A stretch of DNA of 64,000 nt, taken from assembly GCA_050084515.1 (NCBI GenBank), contig CM114274.1, forward strand, positions 42,780,001-42,844,000, in the 5' to 3' direction. This DNA is from Blasia pusilla (lineage: Eukaryota > Marchantiophyta > Marchantiopsida > Blasiales). Shown piece after piece: positions 35,703-47,469 of this stretch (position 1 is its first letter; every line of letters starts with the position of its first letter). The notes below the pieces were generated by a model. The model was not told the DNA's origin. It worked only from the letters and a program-made list of their open reading frames with translations, and did no database searches. A program made the position numbers and the translations under genes.

Positions 35703-38555
35703 TGTCACATCTTTTAGGATAGATAGGTGAGATCTAGTTGAGCGCCTTCTAGGATATTGGAAGACAGCCTTAGGAGGTTGAGGATAATGTGATGAGGCCA
35801 CGCGCAACTTGAGAGAGCAAGTTTCCCCTTCGTTTTGGCTCATTTGGAGCCAAATAGAGAAACTTACTATTTTGGATAAGCTTTATTTTTAGTATAGTTG
35901 ACTTTCCACTTTGGGAAGTGGCCCTTGACCTCGTACATTAGGTCAAAAGCCAAGGAGATGATCTGTGAGCATAGGTTACCATGGAGAGAGCTTGGGAGAG
36001 GGAAAGGGGTATATCCAAAGAGACAGAGAGCTTGGGAGCTCATCGTCTCTTTGTTGTACCCAAGGTAGCACAAAAATGGACAAGTCCTTCCATGGGACGG
36101 ACATGTCCTTGGACATGCCAATCTTGCATCCGAGCCCACACCTGAGCTCGCCTCGGAGTCCGCCACCTAGACCTGGGCTGACATAGCTCATAGTCGCGGG
36201 CTCAGGGTGGGCACGTGCGGGCTTGAAGCGGGCAAGCACGAGCAAGGGCAGGCCGGCGCGAGCTCAAGGTTGGTTGAGCGCGCGCTATGGGCGGGCAGTA
36301 GCGGGTTAGGGCGGACAGGAGCGGGCTCAAGGCGAGTTGGGCGCAGGCTCCAGGCGGGCAAGTGCGAGCTCCAGGTAGGCAGGCAGGCGTGGGCTCTTGG
36401 CAAACAGGTGCAGGCTAGGGCGGGCAAGCATAGGCTCAAGGCTCAAGGCTGATTAGTGGGGGCTCAAGGCGGGCAGGCGTGGGCTCAAGGCAAGCAGGCG
36501 CGAGTTTAGGGCAAGTGCGGGCTCCAGGCGGGTTGGGCGTGGGCTCAAGGCTGAAGGCTGATTACTCATGGGCTCCAGGCAAGTGGGGCCTCAAGGCGGG
36601 CAGGCGCGGGTTTGGGGCAAGTGTATGCTCAAGGCCGGTTGGGCGCGGGCTATGGAAGGCATGTGCGGGCTCGAGGCGGGCAAGCACGGGCTCATGGTGG
36701 GCAGATGTGGGCTAAGGCGGGCTCAGGTTTGATTGGGTGCAAGATTTGGATGGGCAGATGCGCGCTCCAAGAAGGAAGACGCGGGCTCAGAGCAGACAGG
36801 ATGCGGGCTCGAGGGTCAAAAATTTTTGGTCCATTGAACCAAAAATTGGTTTTCTCGACAAAAAGTTTGCATGCCGGACCAAATCTTGGTCCAGTAGACC
36901 AATTTTTACGGGCTGTGGCGAGCATGCTTGGGTGCAGGCTAGGATGCGGGATTGGGTGCGGGCCCTGAGTACTTGGTGTCGTGTCAAGAGCCTTTCTTCG
37001 AGTAAGGGCGGACCTTCTAGCTGCAGCAGACGTGGTTGATGCAAGTCAAACTCTATGAGAATTTCTCTTTTTTCAATACAGAATTATTATATAAACCCTT
37101 CATTCTCTCACAACAGGAATTACGAATGGTAGTGCCAAGGCGATCACTTCTTCATAACATGTAACTCCAAAATTCCTAACGATGAAGTCCTTATAAACTA
37201 CTTTACGTTTGTACACAAGGAAAATAGCACAACTAGTGTTAAATCCTACTTGAGTAGGCCTATTGACGTCCATGGATTGCTATATAAGGACATATAAAGT
37301 ACAATCCCATGTCCTTCCGTACGTGACTATAGGAAGAATCACCGGAGTTGGAGATTGCATGACTTGGTTCATGAAACGCATCCCCAAAGTAGTAAACTAG
37401 ATAGCAAATGAACCAGTGTCTATCTACAAAGAGAATCTTGACGTGGTACAAGTTTAGGAAAGGAAAATTGAGCACAATTCATGCTCCACCCCTATCCATA
37501 CTTGACGGACATCCTCTACTCTCCTCTAGAATAGGGTTTGGTGGAGTTGCTCTCCTAAGAGGGGTAATCCACTCTCATTGGGAAAATAACAAGCCAAACC
37601 ATCCACTATTTCTAGTATGACTCAACTCTCCTAAGATGACAAGTCTCTCATCTCCATACATACCACATTCTTGAATCCTCTCGAAGAATAGACCATGGTC
37701 AAGTTACTCTCCCAAGAAGGATAATCCACTCTCATCGGAAGAGCAAGCAATCCCAAAGCCATCCACTCAAGAGTGACACGAGAAACTCAAGATGTGAAGT
37801 AGAAGGTGTTGAACCCTTGAAGGTCCCTCCTCTTTATATACTCACAAGGGATCCACAAGAGTACGAAATAGGGCTAATCTTATCTTGTGCCACATGGCTT
37901 CCTTTTAAGGCTTAGCCAATCATATTTTGACACAAATAGATTACCTCTTATCTCTTCCAAAATATCCTCCTTTACTCACTTCATATCTTCCAAACTACTC
38001 CAACTATCTTAGCCACCAACCAAGACTACTTTTATTTTTCTTTCATTAAAGCACTAACCCCACTACTTTACTTTTATAATCCTATCTTTTATTTATTACC
38101 TCTTTTTCTAAAGTTGGGCCCATATAAATACGCCACCCTAAAGAGTTTTAAACATGGAAATTTCATTTTCATAGGCTAATTTAGTACTTAATACTAATAA
38201 AACTCTCTCTAATACTTAATGATATAGGAGTTTACATAATGGATGATTTTATTATACGACATCGGGCTCGCATAGACATGTCCCTCCATATGACAAACAT
38301 AAGTCTACGGACATGGACTTTTTCCGTGTGCAACCTTAGTTGTACCTCTTGGCATGAGGTGGCGAAGTTATGGTTCTCCTTACCTTGTGTGTGTAACCCA
38401 AGCCTCTCATTAAGAGAGTAGGTTTGGTTTGAAATATGAGAGAATATACAATGAGATAATACCAACATAATAGAGACCAAAACCATGTCAGATCCTTATG
38501 TACACCATCACATAAAAAATTTCCACAATTGCTCTCCCTAGCAGTTGGTTGGATC
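35703..38555 (+). repeat. LTR-like copy split by a hAT insertion
   Basis: 35703-36060 begins TGTCACATCTTTTAGG and matches 5711-6070 (plus) and 47445-47050 (minus). The match breaks at TTGTTGTACC and resumes at 38339 with GTTGTACCTCTTGGCATGAGG, continuing to 38555 along sequence matching 47100-46920. Hence one LTR-like copy, solo because no gag/pol is next to it, was split by element 2. At 38555 it is interrupted again by element 3. Confidence 0.7.
36061..38338 (+). mobile_element. hAT-like element 2, 2.28 kb
   Basis: Ends CAAGGTAGCACA and TGTGCAACCTTA (last base mutated from G). The perfect 8-bp duplication GTTGTACC is at 36053-36060 and 38339-38346. The subterminal regions share GGACAAGTCC- and GGACATGTCC-type motifs with element 1. 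The left about 900 bp is a degenerate GCGGGC/GGGCTC repeat, opposite in strand sense to element 1. The right 1.3 kb is AT-rich and lacks a transposase. It is probably non-autonomous. Confidence 0.85.
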
Positions 38556-38968
38556 CAAGGTTGCACACGGACAAAGTCCATGTCCGCGGGCTTATGTTCA
38601 TCCCTAAGACGGACATATCCATACAAGCCAAGGTTCCCGCGGCCTACATTTGGGCTTGCCCTACCTACAACATAAACCTAGGCTTGGCCATCCCGCACCC
38701 TGTCAAATGACCCGTTGTTTGTTCTTGCTACCCATTTCATAGCCCGCACCGATCCTACCTAGTGTGCACCAGCCCGCAATAGGCCCAAGGGTTGCACCAG
38801 AGTCAACTCTAGTGAGGGATCCTAGCCTATACACTCGTTCGATCTTGCCCACACTTGCTCCCATATTCCAAGCGCGCGTAGGCGACCAAGGTACCAAAAA
38901 AATTGGGCAGGGGACCCATTGCGCATATCCCTCCAATAGATAGAGTTTTCCATTTCCATAAAACCTTG
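38556..38968 (+). mobile_element. hAT-like element 3, short
   Basis: Starts CAAGGTTGCACACGGAC and ends AAAACCTTG. Flanks GTTGGATC (38548-38555) and GTTGGGTC (38969-38976) are a duplication with one mismatch. The interior is less GC-rich and has GCCCGCA words. It is the same family as elements 1 and 2. Confidence 0.65.
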
Positions 38969-38976
38969 GTTGGGTC

Positions 38977-40459
38977 CCTCCAACCCTAGATAGTCGATTG
39001 TCACGTCAAAAGTAAGACGCATATTTTTTGGTCCTAAGACCAAGAGGCCCAAAGCTTGTTTGGCATATCATTAGTCTTCTCTCTATAAGCCATGTCACTC
39101 TCACAAAATACTAACTATCCAAGATATAACCATTATCTTAGAGAAATCGTCTCTAAGAAACCACCAACATGGGTCATGTACCTCCCACCATCGAACATCA
39201 TTTAAAAGTTCTCATCTAAAACTGTACACGCCCAATTCAAAAACACACCAAAATATTGAGATAATTCCAATCCCAATGTCTCATCTCCTTCTCTAGCAAC
39301 AAAACAAAAAAATCAGATCTTTGGTGGCAACATTGCAACAACACCCCTACTAATGTCTTGCATATCCCCTAAACACTCCCATCCCTTGAATCACTTCAAT
39401 GCCAATAGCCCCATAATACCTCAGTCACATCTCTTCATAAAGGCCTCACCATAGTCTTGATGGATGTACCATGATGCACTATATTGCAATAACTCACTTG
39501 CCGCCATCATTACTCCCCAATCCCCACATTATGTCACACCGACTTGCACAACACAATCATCTTCAATTAACACACCATCTACCATCGGTTGGTTCCCCCA
39601 CAAGTCACTAGCCTCACTCCCCACCAAAGAGTATGTTGCAATAGTCGCCATCGCCCCCATTCACTGGTAGAAAAGGGGTCATTTTGAACCCATAGCTTTG
39701 TGACTCGTGTTACTAAGAGTCATTTCAACTACTATTAGTTATTCCAAAATTGGCTAAGCGACTCGTGAATTACTCACACGGTAGTGGAGTCACAATTAGA
39801 TACTTGTTTATTAATATAAATAGTGATATGTCTTTTTTAAGACTAATAGGAAACCGCTTTAACTCAAGTTACTTGACATGTAGTTATATATCAATGTCTA
39901 AATATGAGCCATGTAATGAGGAAAATGAAGACGGTACTATTTTTAATTCTGTTTTCCAAAAAATAACATAGAATATATAATACTCGTGGCCGTAGATTTT
40001 GCAAAAAATGACTAAAATGTGTTAAAACTATAGAAAACGGAGTTTAGAATTAGAAATATAAGGAGAATTACTAAACCCTAAACCGCTTTGTAATTCTAAA
40101 ACCTTTGATTTTCGAGCCCGCATTGAAGCCCTCCGTCGTCGTTCAAGCCTCGTCCGCCTTTGCCCATGGTTGCACAAAAATGGACAAGTCCTTCCTTCGC
40201 ACGAACATGGACGGAAAAGTTTTGACATGTCCACGGACATGGGTTCCAAGAGGTGGGATCCGCACTTTTAGTCCATGATGGAAAAAAATGCAAGGATGAG
40301 AGGAGCAATGAGTGAGGAGGAAGTGGAGGTGGAGGGATGTGTCACATCTGAGTAGCCGATAGGCCGAGATCTATCGTGGATAGGGCGTAGGAGCCAGCAG
40401 ACTATCTTGAGTGTAACTTTGTCCCACGGTGTTAGATGAGGTTGAGGACAGGTCCATTG
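38977..40459. other. AT-rich spacer with a hAT end fragment
   Basis: No gene seen. At 40165-40255 lies CATGGTTGCACAAAAATGG with GGACAAGTCC and GTCCACGGACATG motifs, a lone terminal fragment of the hAT-like family without a partner end. The rest has only short shadow frames. Confidence 0.45.
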
Positions 40460-40959
40460 TGTCAGGAACGTCGTTTCTGACAACTTTCATGTTGAGGTCT
40501 TTTACAGCCGGGTGACTTGTTGACAAGAGTCACCGCCCCCCTTTTGTGCGTGCAGGTTACCAAGGGGAGGGCTATTTTTAGGGGGAGCCTTTTGGCTCTT
40601 CCCAACCCTATATAAGAGAGGAAGATGGCTTTCCTAAGCCATCTTTCTCATGTTGGGCCGTTGGAGTACCTCCCTTGTATGTGTGTGAGATAGGACTAGG
40701 ATGCTAGCGTCCGGATTCCTTGATAGCACAGGGTGAACGAGGCTTGATATGCCGATGTAGATTGAGGAGTGGAGTTTTAGGCCGGGTGTGCCGTTTTTAC
40801 TACTCTTTATTTTTATTGTGTGATCTCCATGTATATGTATGAGTTGATTTTTGTACATGTGTGGATCGACCCGTGTGTGGGGAAGATCGGTATTGTGTGG
40901 TGTAGATGTGACCAGCGATGTATGTTGTGTAGCGATATGTATGCGCACGACACTCCTCA
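40460..40959 (+). repeat. Candidate LTR, 500 bp
   Basis: Starts TGTCAGGAACG and ends CTCCTCA, with a TATA box (TATATAAG, 40609-40617) and a following transcribed-looking region. The next bases, TAGATGGTGGCAGC, could be a degenerate tRNA-Met primer site. No second copy exists in the window, so LTR status rests on these signals alone. Confidence 0.4.
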
Positions 40960-41470
40960 TAGATGGTGGCAGCATGAATAAGAAAATCATGTTGGGCATA
41001 TAGCACCAAAGTTGGCATGGGGGCCTCAAAATCTCCCTTTTAGCAAAGCCACTGAAATCTATGCCCTAGGAATGATTGTGAAGAATTTGAAATATGTGAC
41101 ATACAACCTCTCCGTTGGGAATGCCCAAGAAAACATGAGATTTACTTATTTTGAAAGGATTCAAAAGTGGGCATTAGCTCCAAATCCCTCTGATTACAAA
41201 AGCTAAGAGTTTCTTTTTGCATATATTAGAGCAAATGTGAAAGTATTAGGTGTAGACGACGTAGATTCGGGATTAAGACCAATAGCAATGGTAGTGTGAT
41301 TGTAAATCCATTTGAGGATTGGATATTTCCATGAGAAATTGGTTCAAAAAGATGAATGTGTTACTATGAATTTTTGTAAATGATTAAGCTTGATTGATGT
41401 ATGCATGTATTGTGTGTCATTGTATCACTATTATTGGAATCGTTTCTAAATCACCTTTCTTTTGGTATTT
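40960..41470 (+). other. Leader before decayed reading frames
   Basis: A short frame at 41012-41206 reads SKATEIYALGMIVKNLKY and QKWALAPNPSDYKS. I do not recognise it. It may be the 5' part of the following retroelement-like coding region. Confidence 0.25.
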
Positions 41471-41883
41471 TGGTAAAAGACAAGATGGAGTTTCCACCTC
41501 ATGAAGACCGTGGTCCTCACGATAATGAGGATGACACAAGAGGGGAAGAACCCCTCGATACACCAACAAGAGAGATGCCTCTGAAGATGAACAAGAAGAG
41601 GGTCTCAGAATTTGTCACGGACGATGAATTGGAGGTGCACTTGGATAGCGTCATTAACCCACAAGTTTTGAAAGGAGAGTTCAAGAAGTTTTGGTTGAAG
41701 TGGCCGGAGCGTGCGATTGGAGAATTTGAAAGGAAATTGGAAGAGAATGAGTGGACAAAGGATTGGGCTTTATTCAATGGCATCTTAAAGTATAAAGACC
41801 TCCCCCAGAGGAAGAGGAAGTTAATGAGCAAGGTATTTGTTCAACTCAAAGTTGCCGAGTTGATGAAGGAATTGGAGGTTTAG
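41471..41883 (+). pseudogene. Unrecognised acidic/coiled-coil frame
   Basis: The frame opens upstream at 41401 with a hydrophobic stretch, but MEFPPHEDRG at 41486 is a more likely start. It has an acidic N-terminus, then KRVSEFVTDDELEVHLDSV and FKKFWLKWPERAIGEFERKL. No known domain was recognised. Its spacing after the candidate LTR suggests the N-terminal part of a gag-like protein. Confidence 0.35.
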
Positions 41884-41956
41884 TATGGTGATGTGGATGA
41901 GGGGTCTTTGAGAAGAGATAAGAGACCAAGAGAAGAAGATAGTATAACCCTATACA

Positions 41957-42627
41957 TTGCCACACTTTAAACGAGCAAGAGTGAAAGCTTCCTTGCCACG
42001 AGCGTTATCACGCCATTATCAGCAAGGTGGATTATCAAGGAGCTTTAGAACCATACTATCTTCCTCGGATAGTCCAAGAAGAAATCGTCGTGCTAAAGGA
42101 GATATACAAGAAAAGAGTGGAGATGAAAGGCGGGTGCAAATGGGGGCGAAGGATAGACGAAATGGTTTGAATGACCTCTATATAGGTCGTAGTACGAGCT
42201 TTGATGAGCCTAAGGAGAGTTCAGATTGCCATGTATATAGTGGTACTCCTCCCCAAACCTTTCGTGGGGAGAGTGCTATGGATAATAGCGAGGAAATATC
42301 TCGTCTATCACAGTTGGAGAGTTTAATAACAAATTCCCAATGCATTGTTGATTTAGCCACGAAATATAACGTTTTGAAGGGGAAGTATGAACAACTATCT
42401 GAGGAGCACATCAAATTGAAAGAGAGAGAGATGGAGAAACTTTTGAATGAATCTATTGCCACAGATGACGTCCATATAAGGCAAAGAGCTGGAATGATTG
42501 ACCACACGGAGCAGTGGAGACTATGGAAGAGAGCATACGAGAACATCATGGCAAGATGACAACAAGAGATGGATGAACTATTGCGATGGAGAGCAAGGGG
42601 TAACGTGGAAGAACTCACCCCGAGATA
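41957..42627 (+). pseudogene. Coiled-coil frame, gag-like
   Basis: A different frame from the preceding piece, so a frameshift separates them. Basic N-terminus (RARVKASLPRALSRHY), Ser/Arg-rich middle, then a heptad helix (LKGKYEQLSEEHIKLKEREM) and WRLWKRAYENIMAR. A stop at 42557 is followed by QQEMDELLRWRARGNVEEL. No named family. Confidence 0.35.
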
Positions 42628-42648
42628 ACTCTACTTGAGGTTTGTCTC

Positions 42649-43740
42649 GTGAAGGAGGTTAATATGATCTTATTTCAACCTATCGAGCAGTTGTGGCCTC
42701 CAACTCTACACGTAGCATGGGACAATGTGGTAGATCTAAACATTGCGAACTATGCCTCTATGATGCTGGCACCAACACCTCTTAATCCGAGCACACAAGT
42801 GCAAGATCTTCCACATTGGATGAAGGCAATTGCAATAAGTGAAAGAGGGGATTTCACGCCAAACAACTGGCCCAAATGCATGATCTGCTTCAACCCCATT
42901 GTTGCAAAAGGTTGCTACGTGACATACACATGTAAAGCTTGTTCTTGGCATCCATATTGTCTTCCAAAGGCCATGCTACTATCTCACAAATGTCCAACTC
43001 GTAGACAAGCTTGGTCATGAAGACTCTATCACCTTTTCAACATATCTTTCTGTGCTCCTGATGGCAACGCACCACCCACATATCGCCAACGAACCCAAGA
43101 GCAAGAAAATTCCACTTTCAGTTTGGGATATTGTAGCCCCCAATCAAACTATAACCCCGAAGTGAACATAGATGGAATGGTTCAAGCAGAAATCCCTTGT
43201 CAACAGAGGATTGATCGAGAAATGTGAGCGTGGCCGGTCCGCTTCATTGACATGTACAATCGAGGAGAGCTCATCCTTAGAATAGCCATTGATCTCCAAA
43301 ATCGAGAGGCAAAAAAATTCTTCTTTGCTCAGGGGTTGAATCCACATGAACTTCGAGACGCCCTCAACACAACTCGACAATTTGTGCTAAACCATCATCA
43401 AAATCCATTGGTGGATGACCTTGTTTTGAGGATACTTGAATTGATCTTGTCACCTTCCTTATGGCAAGATATTCCTCAAAGGACTGAAGGTGGATATCCT
43501 CGAACATACTATTACCCTCGTCGAATGCAAGAGGAACTCTTTGGATTCTTTGAGAGAGAGTTGGAGATGTTTGTGACACAGCCAACATAAGAAACAGATG
43601 ATGGTGAAGCCGATGTTAAGTTAGAAAGGACTCTTTATTGTAGAGGTGGGACGCGTGTGACTAGAGCTAGGGGAAGAGGAGGAAGAGTTGGTGAAACGTC
43701 TGCACCAGTGTTACATATATCTGATGATGAATCAGATTAG
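42649..43740 (+). pseudogene. Zinc-finger protein frame with stops
   Basis: One frame runs through three stops (TGA at 43018, TGA near 43225, TAG at 43588). A cysteine cluster reads CMICFNPIVAKGCYV, CKACSWHPYC and HKCP, a RING/PHD-like treble-clef spacing. Later come YNRGELILRIAIDL, a helical region and an acidic end (LHISDDESD). It may be the C-terminal part of the same element as the two frames upstream. I do not recognise the family. Confidence 0.4.
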
Positions 43741-44576
43741 ATAGAATGAGTTCATATGTATATCTTTGTAATGTACATAAGTATTAGGTTCCTCTCAATC
43801 TAGATGTTTTGTGGGGTACTCCTCATTTTTTGTAAATACATTTCCAAAAAAATTCAAAATATTCCACTGAGGAAACTTGTGAAACTTGTCCATGAAGTGG
43901 GTTCATGAAATGGATGAAAGTTTTCTATTGGGTTATAAGTCCTTGGATAAGGTGGAGGGTACGATAATTGAAATGTTTGTTTGATATAAATATAAATATT
44001 TTAAATATTACTAACTCCTCAAAATTTACCAACTCATCAAAAAAAGTGATTTTTATTTATTTATTGAAAGATGAGGATTGGAAAAGGGATGAATTTGTTT
44101 TCCAAAATTAATGAAGGAAAATATTTGCTTGAATTGAATTGTAAAAGAGCATAATTTATGAATTGTGTTTAGTGATCAATATTGCATGGGATAGTATTCA
44201 GAAAGGATTTGGATGGTATAATTTTTTTTTCTTAATTCATTTTTATTTAATACTATAATATGTGAATATCAATATTCGAAATTTATTTATTTAAAAAAAA
44301 TATTAGATAAAGAAATTATTTGTGCCGTGATTCATATGTTATGGAAAGGGTAATTGAATTTTAATGGAGAAGTAAAAGATTTGGTTTGAATTTTATGGAA
44401 GGATGAATTTACTTACAGGACTAGGATATCATTTACATTCGATTTCGAAAGAGTAATTACTTACAATAGTCAAATGTAATAACTCTTCTAAGATTTTATT
44501 GAATAGTGCACATGGTCCCCAAGTTACATCTATCAGTCTTTCAAAGTCTCAACCCAAATGAAGTTCTGACCACAAC
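43741..44576. other. AT-rich non-coding stretch
   Basis: Strongly AT-rich between the zinc-finger frame and the gypsy gag piece. No gene or repeat named. Confidence 0.5.
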
Positions 44577-45311
44577 TTAAGCCTCACGCAAACTCTCACC
44601 AGGGCGCCTGTGGAAGTCGTGGATGCTCCGCAACTTCTCCGTCTGTACCCCCTGGTAGCTCGCCCTCAACTTAGCGAAGAACTCAACCACGGGGTTGAAC
44701 ATGGGACAAACCCGACTAGACGGTGCAACTGCTCCAGTGCAAGTGACCCCTCCTAAAACATCACTAGTGGAAGAGGAAGTAGCCTCTCCTGATTCCTCCT
44801 CCTCATCTGGGAATGGCTCCATCCATGACACATAGTGTGGATCACGATAGAGTCGCCATGCCTCAATCTCCTCGGCATATCTGTGGGAGAACTCATGGTA
44901 TTCGTCCATGGGCGCCTCCTCTAAATACTGGAACATACCGTTCCATGCTATAAATGGGTTCAACTCTTTAGAGTTCCTAGCCCGCTGTGAGTCACATCAA
45001 CTCTTAAACTCTGCAATGAAGTTGTGTAGCTCTATAGTGCCTACATCACTCGAAAACCTATGCGGTCCTCTACCCAGGTAATCCATCTCGTACGCCCAAG
45101 TGGTAGGACCACTCAATGTGTATGATGGATCACTAACACACTCCTCTACATGTTCCCCCTCGTTTAAAGATGACATAGAAGAAGATTGAGGTGGTCTCTC
45201 ATGTGGAGACCCTCGAAACCTCGCACCACTCCGGATAAACCCTCTAGAGCTACTCTCAAGTCCACTACCTCGCCTCTCAAAATCCTGAAAGGACGCCGTG
45301 ATAACCCTCAT
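44577..45311 (-). pseudogene. Gypsy gag fragment, copy 2
   Basis: Minus-strand frames 45311-44997 and 44963-44577 encode the gag of the same family as 7783-8145: YEMDYLGRGPHRFSSDVGTI, then HEFSHRYAEEIEAWRLY and MEPFPDEEEESGEA. One frame break lies at about 44980. The piece is cut at about 44577; no pol lies on its 3' side. Confidence 0.75.
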
Positions 45312-47445
45312 GCCCCTCTCACACGATCACTCTCAATCTTGCAAGTAATCCCTCAATCACTCAAACTAAACATGCGGCACTCAATCTACCCTCTTTCACT
45401 AAGACATGTGTTGTGCGGCAACAAGCGGCGTGGTGCGGAAAATCAACTGATCTATCATCTCATCGACAAACCATCCTCAACTTTGGACATCCTACATAGG
45501 TCTATGTCCCCTAAACCCATACATCAGAGATGCTCTTAGCATCAGCACAAAACCCAATATCCCAAATAACTTCCCAATACCCGAAAATCCCTCACACGTG
45601 CAGGGAAAGAGACCAGAATGGGTAACTTGATAATAATGTCGATGTCGCTCCTTGGCAACTACAAATCTTGACCCCAACTCGGTCGTGAAGATAACTCCTC
45701 CAATCAACAAGTTGTTCTCCTCTTGTTCTGACGCTGCTCAAACCTCCTCGATGTGAAGTGCATGTCCAGCGGTCCACTGCGGCTCTAGCGGCACAGAACG
45801 GCACAAACGGCATGACACTCGGGAATGGGGTGCGGCACTTGGCGGCATACCCTCCTCAATCAGCAATTCCCACGCTCTGCTCCTTAGTGAAGGAGCGGCT
45901 CCATGATTGAGACGGTGCGATGCGGCCACAAGCGGCATGATGCGGCAATTCGCGGCCTGTTGCGGCTACGAGCATCACCGCACTGTACTCGATCATCGTC
46001 GAGCAGCTACCAATCACAACATAGCAGCATGAAATGAAACTCAAACACCATAATCCGAGGTCACCTGCCATCATAGGTTGATGAAGAAACTACGATGACG
46101 GTGGTGGCCAAAACAAAGTACATGGTGGCGGCGCAAGTCAAAGAATCAACATTCATCGTGGAAGACCCTCCACTACGTAATGGAGGCAATGGCAACCAAG
46201 AGTGGACAACGGCTATACGCGGCTCTAAGCAGCGCTAGGCGGCGGCGACAACCGACGATGGACAATGGACGGTGGACCATTGACAGTGATGGTGGACCGT
46301 TGGTGGTGATGGTCGACCATCAAAGGTAATGGCGGACGCGTCAATGGTCCACCATCAATGTCACGTTAGGGTTTGAACAATTTAACCCTAAAAATCGCCT
46401 AGCAATAGAAAATTTTCAAGATTGACCATAACTTTTTGCTTGCAACTTTAAATCATGCACTGTCTATTGCACAATGTGCACAACTTCATGATCTATGAAA
46501 ATGTCAAAATATATTTTGAATCGAACATTCCAATAAAAATTGACAGGGATTGTCGTAAAGCCCAATGTCTCCTTCTCCTATAGAAATTTTGGCAGCGCTT
46601 CCGCGCTTATTTCTTCCAAAAAAAATGTAAAACCTGTGAAAATAAAAATTATCAAACTACATGGTACTCCCAAGAGCATCAGTATGGAGAAATTCACCCC
46701 CATAATCAATCACTATAAGAAATTGGACAGCGCTTTCGTGCGCCACTCTTCCACAAAAAAATCGGCAAAGGAAACATAAAAAATGAGCGGCTCCAGCTGT
46801 GGCTCGCACTCCCATGAACCACTAAATGGGGAATACAATCTCCAACCTGCAAAACCAGCAAGTGACCAGCGAGCTCCCCCATGAATCTCTCTCACCCATG
46901 AATCTCTCTCACTCATCTCATTCTCTTTGTAAACCAAGATCCAATCCCTCTCAACACCATAGCTCTCAAATGTGTGCATTCTCACATGTCTCTCTCAATG
47001 TCAAACCAAACCTATTCTCCTAGTGAGAGGCTTGGGTTACACACACAAGGCAAGCAAGACCATATCTCCGCTGCCTCATGCCAAGAGGTTCAACAAAGAG
47101 AGAATGAGCTCTCAAGCTCTATCTCCTTGAGGTATACCCCTCCCCTCCCCCAAGCTCTCTCCATGGTAACCTATGCTCCCAAGTCACCTCCTTGGCTCTT
47201 GACCTGATGTAGGAGGTCAAAGGTCACTTACCAAAAATAGAAAGTTAACCATATACTCAAAAAGGTACTTACCTAAAATAGCAAGTTCCTCAATATGGCT
47301 CTAAATGAGCCGAGTCGAAGGGAAAACCTGCTTTCTCAGGTTTCTCGGGGCCTCAACAAGTCATCTTCGACCTCTTGAGACTATCCTCCACTACTCAAGA
47401 AGGCGCTCTACTGGATCTCACCAATCTATCCTAAAAGACATGACA
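45312..47445 (-). repeat. LTR-like segment and leader of gypsy copy 2
   Basis: Reading minus strand from 47445 (TGTCATGTCTTTTAGG), it matches 5711-7500 block by block, ending at the gag. Distinctive features are a dispersed GCCGC word (minus strand) about every 10-20 bp across 45.4-46.3 kb and imperfect repeats of GGTGGACC-type words at 46250-46370. Non-coding. Confidence 0.55.
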
Positions 47446-47469
47446 ACTCTCTCCATGCCACTGAGCTCC

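Noticed and set aside
34656-36968. Long overlapping frames (Pro/Ala/Arg- or Gly/Arg-rich)
   Set aside because: They arise from GCCCGC/GCGGGC low-complexity repeats, occur in several frames at once on both strands, and lie within hAT-like elements.
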